Below, piece after piece: positions 1 through 10,649 of a stretch of 64,000 nt of DNA. The notes under the pieces were generated by a model that was not told where the DNA came from, did no database searches, and saw only the letters and a program-made list of their open reading frames with translations. Source of the stretch: Mytilus galloprovincialis (lineage: Eukaryota; Mollusca; Bivalvia; Mytilida; Mytilidae); the NCBI RefSeq assembly GCF_965363235.1, contig NC_134838.1:15904441-15968440 (forward strand), given 5' to 3'. A program made the position numbers and the translations under genes. Numbering within the stretch: the stretch's first letter is position 1; every line of letters begins with the position of its first letter.

Positions 1-320
1 TTTCGTCCCCGAGGGTATCACCAGCCCAGTAGTCAGCACTTCGGTGTTGACATGAATATCAATAATGTGATCATTTTTATAAATTTCCTGATACAAAACT
101 TTAAATTTTTCGAAAAACTAAGGATTTTCTTGTCCCAGGAATAGATTACCTTAGCCGTATTTGGCACAACTTTTTAGAATTTTGGATCCTCTAAGCTCTT
201 CAACTTTGTATTGTTTGGCTTTTTAACTATTTTGATATGAGCGTCACTGATGAGTCTTATGTAGACGAAACGCGCGTCTGGCGTACTAAATTATAATCCT
301 GGTACTTTTGATAACTATTA
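1..320 (+). mobile_element. Hammerhead retrozyme copy (cut by window start)
   Basis: Most of one retrozyme monomer followed by its hammerhead motif. It aligns by eye along its length with the copies at 4521-5054, 24360-24760 (minus) and 63034-63455: the shared blocks are CCCCGAGGGTATCACC, the hairpin at 32-51, the segment before TTAGCCGTATTTGGCA, the CTCTTCAAC block and the ribozyme. The hairpin is GTCAGCAC, loop TTCG, GTGTTGAC. The start of the monomer lies outside the window. Confidence 0.8.
241..284 (+). ncRNA. Type I hammerhead ribozyme, canonical
   Basis: All conserved hammerhead parts are present in order. Stem I 5' strand is GCGTCA (241-246), the core CTGATGA is at 247-253, stem II is GTCT/AGAC around loop TATGT (254-266), then GAAA (267-270), a stem III of CGC/GCG with no loop (271-276), and the cleavage triplet GTC ending at 278. 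The stem I 3' strand TGGCGT (279-284) gives six pairs with the 5' strand, including two G-U wobbles. Such a minimal stem III usually acts as a dimer. Activity is inferred from the fold. Confidence 0.85.
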
Positions 321-534
321 TTTACCATGTATTTCATGTTTTACTTCTTTTTCAAAACCATTGGATTTAACAAGTTCCATCCCATCCAATATATCAACAT
401 ACTGTGCTACAACCTTCGCAACAATATATATTAAGACAATCAAATACAATGCAACAACATTAAAAATACAATATCACAGACCAAATATCAGCATGCAATT
501 TCAGTATTCACAACTATTCCAGCCTAAAACATCT

Positions 535-860
535 AGTCAGTGTGAACCACAGTTCTGTTGTGTTTCCGTTGTGTCGTTTGTTTTCTCCTATATTTGAGTG
601 TACTATAAGACGTGTCACTGTACTTTTCTATCCCAAATTCATGTATTTGGTTTTGATGTTATGTTGGTTATTCTCATCGGATTTTGTCTAATGCTTAGTC
701 CGTTGCTGTGTGTGTTACATTTTAATGTTGTGTCGTTGTTCTCCTCTAATATTTAATGCGTTTCCCTCAGTTTTAGTTTGTTACCCCGATTTTGTTTTTT
801 GTCCATAGATTTATGAGTTTTGAACAGTGGTATACTACTGTTGCCTTTATTTAAATACAG
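535..860 (+). repeat. Dispersed repeat, copy 1 (family also at 11010)
   Basis: The stretch ending in TATACTACTGTTGCCTTTAT is repeated with substitutions at 11010-11200, including CGTTTCCCTCAGTTTTAGTT. It looks like the 3' end of a retroelement, but no coding part is attached and the parent family is not identified. Confidence 0.6.
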
Positions 861-2881
861 ATCCGACATCAAATATTTTATGCCAATTTACCATTCCCAA
901 TATATGACAGACAATATGAAATCTCCAAATCTTCAAGCGACTCGACAGTCTACAGAATATGGGCAAAAAACTGTTCTGTCGTTGATCAAATGAGGGAGTC
1001 ACGAATATCCGTTTGTAGTATCAATGTACGTCACACATGACAAAATCAACAATCACACGATGAACAGAAACGTAGTAATAAGGACAAACCATATTACAAG
1101 GAATAGCACTACCACTATCACAAATGTTCTATCCTCAGAACATTTAGTACTATTAAAACAGCCATGGTTATCTCATTACGGAAAAGACTTGAATCGATAT
1201 CACTTTTTTAAATTTTTTAAGTAAAGTTGACGATGGCGAGTAAGAGGGCATGTGAGATTCTAATTTTATACAGAAAAGCCATGTATGTTATGTTCTCCCA
1301 GATGGAGATACCATAGTATAGACTATTGAGGTCTCTACATCAAAATACAAATCTGCCTCATAAGTGTGTATCTCCAATCGAGAGGTAAAGATAAGAGACC
1401 GGATTTCCATAGAGTCATTTAAGACACTAACGTTAATTCTAAAAATTCAATAAACCTACACAATTGTGATTACAGGCGACTTTAATGCCTAATTGGTTAG
1501 AATATATAAGTACACCACCCAAGATGAACTATTGAAAATAACAGTTGTAATGAAAATCAAAACAATTGCCATTTAATAACCCAACGGATCATGCAATTGA
1601 TGAAGGAGATACAAAATCACTGATTGACTACATACTGAATAAAAATCTCGAGAATGATAAAACCATAAAACAAGGCCACAACACTTGTGTCTCCTGGCTT
1701 CAAAATAAGATACGACCGAATAAAACATAATCGGAACATTATAAAAAAGATTAACTGAAGAAAAGTTAACAAGCAAAATGATGAGATGAAAAAACATTGG
1801 ATAAAAATTCTATATTGTGTTTATCAATGCATTTTTATAACAAAATCCATACTATAAACTAATGTACAATTTATATGTGAATTTTAGTCATTTTGTACAA
1901 ATAACAATTTGTGAAAAGTCAAAATTATAATTTTATACTAAGTCAAAATACAATTTGTACCAAGTCAAAATACAATCTATAAGGTGTACAATTGTAGTGT
2001 ACACATTATAATTTGTACACTATGATAACTTGTACACAACATATATATCTTAATACACTACCGCAAATATTAAAACTTCGTTTATATAAATTGAGTTATC
2101 CTTCTTCATTTAGCTTTTTTTTTTATTTATTTGTTCGAATCAATTTGATTATTCTAACTCTCATCTTTTAAAGGGGCATTAGATATCCGATATGTGAAAA
2201 AAAAACATAACATAACATATGTTTGCTTGATCATCAATTATGTTACTGAAGGTGAAATAGTGAAATAATAATTCGTTTTTAACAGTCAGTTTGGTTCAAT
2301 TTTGTCAAAATAAACCAAGAAACAATGCTGATGAAATATTCACTTCACTTGCAGGTGAATAATTTTATCTGATTGAATTCGTACTCATGTGACTCCTTAG
2401 ATAAAGATGGGTATCGCATGAAGTAAGCTTAGGTATTAAAGGGAAAAGATAGTCACCATTGAAAGTGAAACCTACGTAAACCATTTGATTGACTGGTTTG
2501 ATCCACACAATGGAATCTTATACAGGTAAAACCAATTATTAACATCTTTTTACCTATAATATGAAATCAAAGAGACCAGGAAAAATTCAATTGCACGAGT
2601 TTGCTTTCTATTTACATCCTTATTTGTGTTTCTATCGTGTTAAATACTGTCGTCAGTCTTCAAGTGTCACCTCGATAGTTAAAAAGATACACACAAGCCT
2701 ATGCCTGATGCCACTTTAGAAAATAAAAATGTTTGCATTATACTGGACGGTTTTGTATAACACGTATTGTATAATTTGCTCTTTCGTCTGAAATTTGCCG
2801 GTATGCTTTACAATTTCATTGCTAAATGAACAGAAATTATTTGAAACGTTGTTGACTTACAACATGGACGAGGAGAAACTA
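861..2881. other. Intergenic, no gene seen
   Basis: AT-rich DNA without a convincing coding region. The part at 1850-2045 is enriched in short repeats of TTTGTAC and its complement GTACAAAT, giving many tiny inverted repeats. No promoter, RNA gene or transposon end was recognised. Confidence 0.5.
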
Positions 2882-2882
2882 A

Positions 2883-4180
2883 TATACACATGGAAAAAAG
2901 TATTGCAACACCAAATTGAAATTGAAATAAAAAAAACACTTTTTATTTTTTTGTGATATAATTTGGTAGAATAGAACAACTTAAACATTATTTAAGTATC
3001 ACCTGAGCTTAATCAATAAATATCGAATCGATAAGTTGTTATCTGCACATGCAGCTACTGTATCCGTAAACAGCAAAACAGATGTTTTCATCCTCATTGT
3101 TTTCAACACTTTAGATAACCAAGTTTTTAAAGTTATGTGATTGACACCTTGTAATGGGTCCTCGACAACTCTAAACTGCAGCAAGATGGCATATTATTAG
3201 CATGAGAGAAGCAGGGATGTCGCTGTAACAACTGTACGTATTGTTGGTCATCACCATTCCAATATAAGTCGTTTTGAGTTAAAAATAAGGCACTAAACGA
3301 TGTTCAAGACCTTCAGAGATAAAGAAGACCCCCTATACCATTTGCTAGGGAAAATCAAGCATAATGAAGGTTGGTCAGAAGGAAACCCATTGCATACAAT
3401 ACAATCCTAAAAAAAGAGTGGTGGGCATACAGGAGCTTTTTAACAAGAACTGTTCGTGATCGACTCATCGCTACTGGTTATCGTGCGATAAGACCATTTC
3501 AGAGACCTTTGCTTACAAACAGACACACAGTTTTCCGTATCCAATGTAGTGCAGAGCTCGCTAAAGTTGAAAATTAGCATCGTGGAAGAAGATCCATTGT
3601 TCCAATGGAACTCGGTTTATCTTCCTTGGACGGATCGTAGCCCGGATTTGAACCATTTGGAGCATATATGGAACACTGTTGGGCGGAACGTGCGCGAAAG
3701 GACACCCCAGTTCAAACACATCATGAAATAAACAATGCTCTTCATCAGAAATGGTTGCTGCTACCTTAGCAACAAATTAGTCGATTTTTGGCAGGAATCA
3801 GAAGACGTTTAGATGCGGTTATCCGTTTGAATGGAGGCTGCGCACAAAGTACTAATTCTTTGGCGTATAACGATCAACCATGATGTGAACAGTCATCTGA
3901 AGATTAATTTTGAAATGTCTGACATTGTAAGGTTCGACTACAGTAAAAGTTGTAAAATGCATTTTTTTGTACAAAAAACACTTCATTTTGTTATTAAAAT
4001 TGTGGTTATATAAATCATTTTTTTTCAAACATTTTTTGTTCGTTTCAATGCCAATGTTATCATAAACTATGTTTCAATAATATTATACAAATATTTTATT
4101 ATATTCCATCCAAAAAAATAGGCTGATTTTTCAAATTTTAAAAAATCAAGGTGTTGCAATACTTTTTTCCATGTGTATAT
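2883..4180 (+). mobile_element. Decayed Tc1-like DNA transposon
   Basis: Near-perfect terminal inverted repeats of about 30 bp (left from TACACATGGAAAAAAGTATT near 2885, right its complement ending near 4178) sit in TA-rich flanks, as expected for TA target duplication. Inside, translated pieces match Tc1 transposase. The DNA-binding part lies at about 3190-3520 (fragments DVQDLQR and TVRDRLIATGYRA). The end of the catalytic domain lies at 3620-3710 (SPDLNHLEHIW and VGRNVRERT). Only about 640 bp lie between the first and last recognisable pieces against about 1 kb in an intact gene, so most of the DDE core is deleted. Stops and frame changes are also present. Not autonomous. Confidence 0.88.
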
Positions 4181-4520
4181 AATATATTGTACGTCATGTA
4201 TAGTGTCATACAGGTATGTAACTGAACTCATCATAGATACAAGGCTTAACATTGTTTGTACTGGAGTAAGGCGCGATTTTTCTACAATTTAAACTCTTCA
4301 ATGACGCTTACACGAAAAAGTTAAAAACCAAATAAAGCACGGAATTGAAGAACATTGAGGACTTATTCTTTAAAGTTTTACCATATACAGCTTAGGTAAT
4401 TCATTTATGGGAAGGACGATCCTCCGAAATTAAAAATAAATGCAAAGTTATGTAATCAGTTATGTTATAATTATTACTACATCAATGATAAAGCATGCCA
4501 ACTCAGCAGTGATGCTTACT

Positions 4521-4565
4521 GGGTCACTGATGAGTTTAATGTAGACGAAACGCGCGTCTGACGTA
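4521..4565 (+). ncRNA. Type I hammerhead ribozyme, variant stems
   Basis: The core CTGATGA (4527-4533), GAAA and cleavage triplet GTC are intact. Stem II is GTTT/AGAC with one G-U pair and loop AATGT. Stem I is GGGTCA against TGACGT: the G-U wobble of other copies is here an A-U pair, while the outer pairs are lost. Stem III CGC/GCG is unchanged. Confidence 0.75.
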
Positions 4566-4976
4566 TTAAACTATAAGCCTTGTACCTTTGATAACTATTT
4601 ACACCATTGAGTCGATGCCACTGCTGGTGGACGCTTTTTCCCGAGGGTATCACCAGCCCAGTAGTCAGCACTTCGGTGTTGATATGAATATTAATTTTAT
4701 TGTCATTGTCGATGCCACTGCTGGTGGAGATTTATTTCCCCGAGGATATCACAAGCCTAAAAGTCAGCACTTTTTGTGCTGACATGAATTGTCATTGATA
4801 TGATTATATTCATAATTTTGCTGTTTACAAATTTTTAAATTTTTTGAAATACTAAGGCTTTTCTACCTCAGGCATAGATTACCTTAGCTGTATTTGGCAA
4901 AACGTTTGGGAATTTTGGTCCCCAATGCTCTTCAACTTTTTACTTTATTTAGCCTTTTTAACTTTTTTGGATTCGA

Positions 4977-5020
4977 GCGTCCCTAATGAGTCTTATGTAG
5001 ACAAAACGCGCGTCTGACGT
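4977..5020 (+). ncRNA. Decayed hammerhead ribozyme
   Basis: Aligned with the other copies, the core reads CTAATGA instead of CTGATGA and the GAAA box reads AAAA. Both changes hit invariant positions, so this copy should not cleave. The stems remain recognisable. Confidence 0.7.
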
Positions 5021-5077
5021 ATTAGATGATAAGTCTGGTACCTTTAATAACTATTGGTGATATCCTGGGGGATAACC

Positions 5078-6681
5078 TTAATGCCCGCGTCACACTGTCC
5101 CGATTTTTATATACGATGGACACCCGAATGCGAAAATTGTATGTTCGTACGAAGTTGGTCCCGATCTCGTTAAAATACCCAAAAGTGACCGAAGCAAGTA
5201 CGATGAATAACGAAGTCTATACGAGGGTGCCGAAAGTATATACGATAGCAAAAGATAGACATGCGAAGGTTAACCGAAGACGGTATTTAGGCTTCATATC
5301 TCAGCCGAAGCCTACAAGATGGATCACGAAGGCTACACGATGGATTACGATGATGGCGCGATGGCCATACGATGTCTAAAAGACGTCGTGTACAGCTTAC
5401 GATGCATTTAAATTATATGCCGAAGGCATCACACGTTTTAAATTGTTTGATCAATATTGAATATATATTATATTGTACATTTAATTTTTGATTTAATCAT
5501 AAGACGGAAGATCGTGGGTATTTCCATTTACTGAATAATTTGGTTGATTTCTAAAAAAATAGTTTATGTATCAAATATGCGTATTCAATTTACCATTTTC
5601 TGCATGTGTCATATACAAATATAGTGTCCATATTTGTCCCCAATATGTTACATACGAAGGGATGCCACGCTCGGCATTGCCTTGTTTGAACTGTAAAATG
5701 TGTGCACTAGTCTGAATAATCACCCATAATTATGCCCATGTTTACTGATCTATCTTAAAGGTAAGGTAATGGGTTCGTTGATCCCTTTTATTCAAAAAGA
5801 GCTCTTTCCAGGAGAATATCATAATAATATAGACAAAAGGAAGGATGTGAGAAAAGCAACAAATGCGGCAAAATATGACATATAGAAAACAAAATGTTTA
5901 TGGAGTAAACATTAGTGTGACAACAACTCAGACGATACATAAAAAATCAGAATAATGAAGAAAAAGTTGGTTTCCCTATATACGTGTACCTGCAGTGTTG
6001 GTATACGAGGCGCGTTTATGATTTTTATTATGTTATTTGATATGAAAAATTGACAAAAATTAATATTTTATTTGTAAAAGTAAATCCTGAGCCTGTAATA
6101 CCTGCTCTTCTTGTTCCATTTGAATAAATAGAAACAACGCTGTCGCCTTTCTTGTTCTCATAGAATCTTTAAGCGCGAAAATTAACTTACATTTAGCTGG
6201 ATTTATTGCCGTCGTAGTTCCATCTTGTCACCTTCGTACTTTTATTCGATGGCATCACGACGGGATTACGAGGTCTTCACGAAGTCGTGTTGCCATCGTA
6301 AGACCTTCGGTTAGCTTCGTGATTCATTCGTGTAGACATCGTAATGTCAAAACTGCCCGATGGAAACGATGGAAACACGAATGCAATACGATGTTCAAAG
6401 ATGCATTCCCGGTGACATTGCGATGGTGAGGATAGTGATACGAACTCAATACGAACCCTAAACATCGGACACACCTTCGGGGATTTTTTAACATGTTAAA
6501 AAAATTAGAACCCTTCCCGAAGTTGTCCCCGAAGGCTAGAAAAAGTGGCTGATGGTTCTACGATGGTTAAAGATGGCAATACGAATAGCCCGATCTGGAT
6601 ACGATCAGTCCCGATTTTGAAAATATCCATAATCGTGTTGCCATCGGCGTAAAAATCGGGACAGTGTGACGCGGGCATTAA
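5078..6681. mobile_element. 1.6-kb non-autonomous inverted-repeat element flanked by TTAA
   Basis: The left end (TGCCCGCGTCACACTGTCCC, from 5082) is exactly mirrored at the right end (to 6677), giving inverted repeats of about 27 bp. Each end is bordered by TTAA (5078-5081 and 6678-6681), the target duplication of piggyBac and Kolobok elements. Subterminal arms (about 5100-5380 and 6210-6650) are packed with short copies of TACGA, CGATGG and ACGAAG in both orientations, probably transposase binding sites. The middle (5400-6200) is plain AT-rich DNA. The longest open frame (5026-5379) starts outside the element and follows these repeats. No transposase is encoded. The superfamily is inference from the TTAA only. 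Confidence 0.8.
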
Positions 6682-6789
6682 TAGCTATTGAACCGACCAA
6701 GTAAAATAAGTGATAAATAAACACACCGTAGAGACCAGGCTGAAACTTTTGGTCGCCAGTAATTTTGATTTATCTTTATATATATTTGA

Positions 6790-6950
6790 ATTTCGCTATT
6801 TATTTTAGGTATTTTTGACATATAGCTCTTCAACGGTATTTATACATCTTCGGACTTCAAATGTTTGGCTTTAAGCGTTCCTGATGAAGGTAAATCCAGA
6901 AAAGCGCTTCGGACGCAATAAATTATTAAACGTGTTGTTTTCAATTTTTT
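6790..6950 (+). mobile_element. Fragment of a second, related retrozyme family
   Basis: The stretch GCTCTTCAAC, then TTTGGCTTTA, then a hammerhead-like motif repeats the order seen just upstream of the ribozyme in the main retrozyme family, but the sequences otherwise differ. The left part may have been cut off by the TTAA element next to it. Confidence 0.5.
6875..6916 (+). ncRNA. Second hammerhead-like motif
   Basis: Stem I GCGTTC pairs with GGACGC over six positions (one wobble). CTGATGA is at 6881-6887 and GAAA at 6899-6902. Stem III is the palindrome AGCGCT and the cleavage triplet would be TTC, ending at 6910. The weak point is stem II: AGG/CCA around TAAAT has an A-A opposition where hammerheads normally have a G-C pair, so activity is doubtful. 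Confidence 0.55.
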
Positions 6951-7007
6951 GTAGTTGAATGGAAAGACTAAAAAATAGTAAAAAACAAACTGACAATACC
7001 ATGATAA

Positions 7008-7775
7008 ACTAGAGGCTCTTAAGAGCCTGTGTCGCTCACCTTGGTCTATGTGCATATTAAACAAAAAACACAGATGGATTCATGACAAAATTGTGTTTTG
7101 GTGATGGTGATGCGTTTGTAGATCTTACTTTACTGAGCATTCTTGCTACTTACAATTTTCTCTGTCTGTTATGAACTTGACCCTTTAGTTACAGAGGAAA
7201 ATATTTTGTAAAACCAAAATTTACCAAATTAACGAAAATTGACTATAAAGGGCAATAACTACTTAAGGGGTCAACTGACCATTTTGGTGATGTTGACTCA
7301 TTTGTAGATCTTACTTTGCTGAACATTATTGCTGTTTACAGTTTATCTCTGTCTATAATAATATTCAAGATAATAACCGAAAACGGCAAAATTTCCTAAA
7401 AATAAATAATTCAGGGGCAGCAACCCATCAACACGTTGTCCGATTCATCTGTAAATTTCAGGGCATATAGATTTTGACTTGCATCAACAATTTCAGATTT
7501 TCTCTAAATGCCTTGGTTTCAAAGTTATAAGCCAAAATATACATTTTACCCCTATGTTCTATTTTTAGCCATGGTGGCCATCTTGTTTGTTTTGGCGGAT
7601 CACCGGACACATTTTTAAACTAGATAACCCAATAATGATTGTGGCCAAGTGTGGTTAAATTTGGCCCAGCAGTTTCAGAGAAGATTTTTGTAAAAGTTAA
7701 CGACGACGGACGACGGACGCCAAGTGATGAGAAAAGCTCACTCGGCCTTTTGGGTCAGGTGAACAAAAAGACATC
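7008..7775 (+). repeat. Dispersed bivalve repeat with palindromic end
   Basis: Begins with the palindrome AGGCTCTTAAGAGCCT and TGTCGCTCACCT and ends with AGCTCACTCGGCC and TCAGGTGA. Related sequence in reverse orientation fills 27930-29440, with the shared block around CCCCTATGTTCTATTTTTAG. Reduced repetition is also visible inside (two copies of the phrase around GTAGATCTTACTTT, 7120 and 7305). No protein is encoded. I recognise the family from mussels but know no transposase for it. Confidence 0.65.
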
Positions 7776-7814
7776 CAGAAAAGCAACTGTACACAAAACA
7801 CATTATACAGATAT

Positions 7815-8165
7815 TCCATAACGGTCAATTAACTCGTGATGGCATCCGTAAAATTTTCGAAGGAATGATTTTAACTTTACCACTGACTAGCCACCTTCTA
7901 TCAAGGAAATCATAAGAAATGCAATCCCTTGAATATCGTTTGAACTGGGATATATACTCAATATTCAGGTGCTTCTGGAATTTGCTACACAGAAATGGTA
8001 CGCTCACAATTTGGAAACTGAAATCATGTCTTTCGTTGTAAACTTATTTGTTCTCACGCGACCGTCATTTATAATTTCTAGACGTAAGTCAAGATATGAG
8101 GCAGACTTAAAAGAGGGACGAAACATACCAATGGGACAGTTAAACTCATAAATCTAAAACAAACT
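7815..8165 (-). pseudogene. Partial copy of Penelope-like reverse transcriptase C-terminus
   Basis: This stretch repeats, with heavy divergence, the part of the neighbouring element at about 8450-8770 that encodes the region after the reverse transcriptase catalytic box. It is in the same orientation and is broken. It shows either a tandem insertion or an internal duplication. Confidence 0.6.
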
Positions 8166-9105
8166 GACAACGCCATGGCTAAAAATGAAAAAGACAAACA
8201 ACAGCACACACGAAACAACATAGAAAACTAAAGAATAAACAACACGAACCCCACCAAAAACTAGGAGTGATCTCAGGTGCTCCGGAAGGGTAAGCAGATC
8301 CTGCTCCATATGCGGCACCTGTCGTGTTGCTTATGTGATAACAAATCCGGTAAATAGTCTAATTCGGTAGGTCACATTCATGAAAAGGGGGGATTGTAGT
8401 TACGACGTAAGGAACATATCCGATATCATTTGTGAAACGGTTATTACATAACGGTCAACCAACTCGTGATGGCGTCCGTAAAATTTACGAAGTGATGATT
8501 TCAACTTCACCATTTGGAACTCTTGGTTTAATAGCTTCTTTGTGAGCAGCAACCCTCTATCAAGAAAATCATGATAGGGAATGCAAGCACGGGAAAATCT
8601 TATCAATTGGGAGATATATACCCTGTATGCAGGTGCTGCTGGAATGTTGCTACTTAGAAATGGAAAGTTCACAATTGGAAAGCTGAAATCTCTTTTGTCG
8701 TAAAGTTTTGTTTTCAACCGACCCTCATTGTCAATTTCTAGATTTAAGTCAAGATATGAGGCCGACTTAACTGTTAAGTTATCTGTTGTATCCTTGATCT
8801 CAAGATCGATGAAATAGATGCGTAAAACATAGTCACCAAATTGTGAATCATTTAGTGATTGAACATTATCTATATAGCCAAAAGTTAAGTTAAAGAATAC
8901 TGCTACTAAATAACTTCTTTTCTTTCTTCCTAAGAAGTTTCTTTCTGAAGTAGGCCTAATATGAATAAAGGAATATGTCCGCAAGAAAAGGGACACAGTT
9001 AGTTCCAATGGGAATGTCGATTGGTTGTTAAAAAACACGTCCTCCAATGAAACAAAAATGTTGTCGATCAAGAAATCAATGGATTTTGAGAGGAAATTCA
9101 AAATA
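8160..9105 (-). mobile_element. Broken Penelope-like retroelement, 3' half
   Basis: An open stretch of 233 codons (8400-9101) carries the C-terminal half of a reverse transcriptase of the type with a YIDD-like box, then LEIKDTTD, SASYLDL, KLYDKR and LKSSLRKFYGRHH, ending near a conserved serine-rich tail. I recall this protein family from bivalves, lancelets and cnidarians. It resembles Penelope-like elements more than LINEs. The non-coding tail (8160-8400, with CGCCATGGCTAAAAATGA and GATCTCAGGTGCTC) recurs at 36470-36835 and 56340-56515. The N-terminal half is missing and the element is broken. Confidence 0.7.
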
Positions 9106-9164
9106 TGAAATGTTAACAGAACAACAGATGGACGCTTAAGGTTTACGACCCTTTCTGTGGCTGT

Positions 9165-9533
9165 TGAACTACGAAATTTTTAAACTGCAATAGTATCAAA
9201 ACAGCAAAGATAATGAATAATAGAGATGGCCCATTTTGTACATATACCGAGGGGAAACTCGGTGAAAAGCATTATTATTTAAAGTTTAATTGCATTTAGT
9301 AGAAAAAGAGAATTTGATAAAAATTAAAACATGATTTTTGCAGAAAATCCACAGACTTTAAGAAAGAAATTTTTGTTATAAAATTTTAAACATAGTTTAC
9401 TTACTTGTTTGTTTATGATGTGCTAGCGTTTATTGATAAAAAAAAGTCCTAAACAACTTTTAAATTCCAAAACACCTCGTATTGAGTCAATTAAATCGAG
9501 CGTTCCTTAGAAGGTGTACTTGAATTGGGAGGT
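9165..9533 (+). repeat. Two-copy dispersed repeat, copy 1
   Basis: Aligns along its whole length with 57115-57465 in the opposite orientation: shared blocks include TGTACATATACC, TAGAAGGTGTACTTGAATTG and the region with AAAGTCCT. A small hairpin CCGAG/CTCGG lies at 9249-9265. It is non-coding and has no inverted-repeat ends I can see, so the element class is unknown. Confidence 0.75.
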
Positions 9534-10196
9534 TTTAAAGGTAAATATTCCGTATCTTAATACCAACTATCTTCTTTAATTTAACCCCTGGGAGAGAAGG
9601 TGTTCATTATATAACCATATAAGAGTGAATGGATAGGAGACAATTGACTAACTCTTAATTTAAACTGTCTTTTAAATCTGTTGCAAGAAAAATTGAAGCT
9701 GACTGAAACACATTTTTCCAGGGAAGATTGATCATAGATCTGTCAATGGCCAATAACCCTTCACAACCAGATCAACAAATTAGTTGCACATGCAAAGTCT
9801 CGATTTTAGGGTTTTAGTGATGCAACTTCCAAAATCAATAACAATATGACTCTTAAATTTATGAGCAGTGTTCATGGCAAATTTTCTGTTACCTAACTTT
9901 TACAGTTATACTATGGTAAAAATGTAGCGAGTCCCAAAGTAATTCTGTTTTTTTAAAGGTCTACAAGTATGTTTAATATAACAACATAAATGGTCAGCAT
10001 CATGTTCTTGTCAGAATGAAAAAAGTTGCTTATGTATGGTGATAAATTATCTCAAATCTTAGCTCCAAATTTTGATAGCATAATATTAATCATGATATAA
10101 ACACTCATGGTGTTAAGTTATGATGAAAACTTTTTGTGTCGGATTTACAACTTTTGCTTTTTAATGCTTTTCAACTTTATAATTGATTGGCTTTCC
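9534..10196. other. Intergenic, nothing recognised
   Basis: No coding region, RNA gene or transposon end could be supported in this AT-rich stretch. Confidence 0.45.
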
Positions 10197-10649
10197 AATT
10201 AGAATGAAATTCAAAACAGTGTGGCTGTGGCCATTGATTGACACATGAAATTCATCCATTGACTGGGACAATTTAGGTGAACGTTTGTATGTAACGACCA
10301 CTGTTCACTATGTACTTTTTAAAAACACTTAAACTATGGGGTCACCAAAGGTTCTCAACACCTTAATTAAGTAATTCGAAAAATTAATCAGAAATAACAC
10401 GATGTTTTGATTTATATCAATTATATAAATCAAAACTTAAAGGTTATTCCTGATTAATTTTTCGAATTATTTTATAATTAAAGGCGTTAAGAAACCTTTG
10501 GTGACCCCACAGTTTAAATGTCTATCGTAGGTACGTCGTGAACAGTGGTCGTTACAGACAAACGTTCACGTAAATTGTCCCAGTCAATGGATGAATTTCA
10601 TGTGTCAATCAATGGCCACAGCCACACTGTTTTGAATTTCATTCTAATT
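10197..10649. mobile_element. 453-bp near-perfect palindrome (foldback element)
   Basis: The left arm from AATTAGAATGAAATTCAAAA runs inward for about 200 bp and is mirrored with few mismatches by the right arm ending at 10649. The centre (about 10380-10465) is itself an AT-rich inverted repeat. There is no coding capacity. As RNA it would form a long hairpin. A clear target duplication is not visible. Confidence 0.85.

Larger units (their letters stand above)
4521..5054 (+). mobile_element. Retrozyme with hammerheads at both ends and an internal duplication
   Basis: A hammerhead at 4521-4565 is followed by a monomer and a second, decayed hammerhead at 4977-5020. The distance between cleavage sites (after 4558 and 5014) is 456 nt. 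The excess over the 366-nt unit at 63 kb comes from a duplication of about 100 bp: 4610-4708 and 4709-4810 both begin with TCGATGCCACTGCTGGTGGA. The first half carries the TTCG hairpin (4664-4683) and the second the TTTTT hairpin (4763-4783), so the unit joins two subfamilies. Confidence 0.82.

Noticed and set aside
1850-2045. Cluster of TTTGTAC/GTACAAA inverted repeats
   Set aside because: Short, irregular and AT-rich; not distinguishable from low-complexity sequence.
5026-5379. 117-codon plus-strand open frame
   Set aside because: It begins in retrozyme sequence and runs into the subterminal motif array of the TTAA element; the peptide only reflects TACGA/CGATGG repeats.
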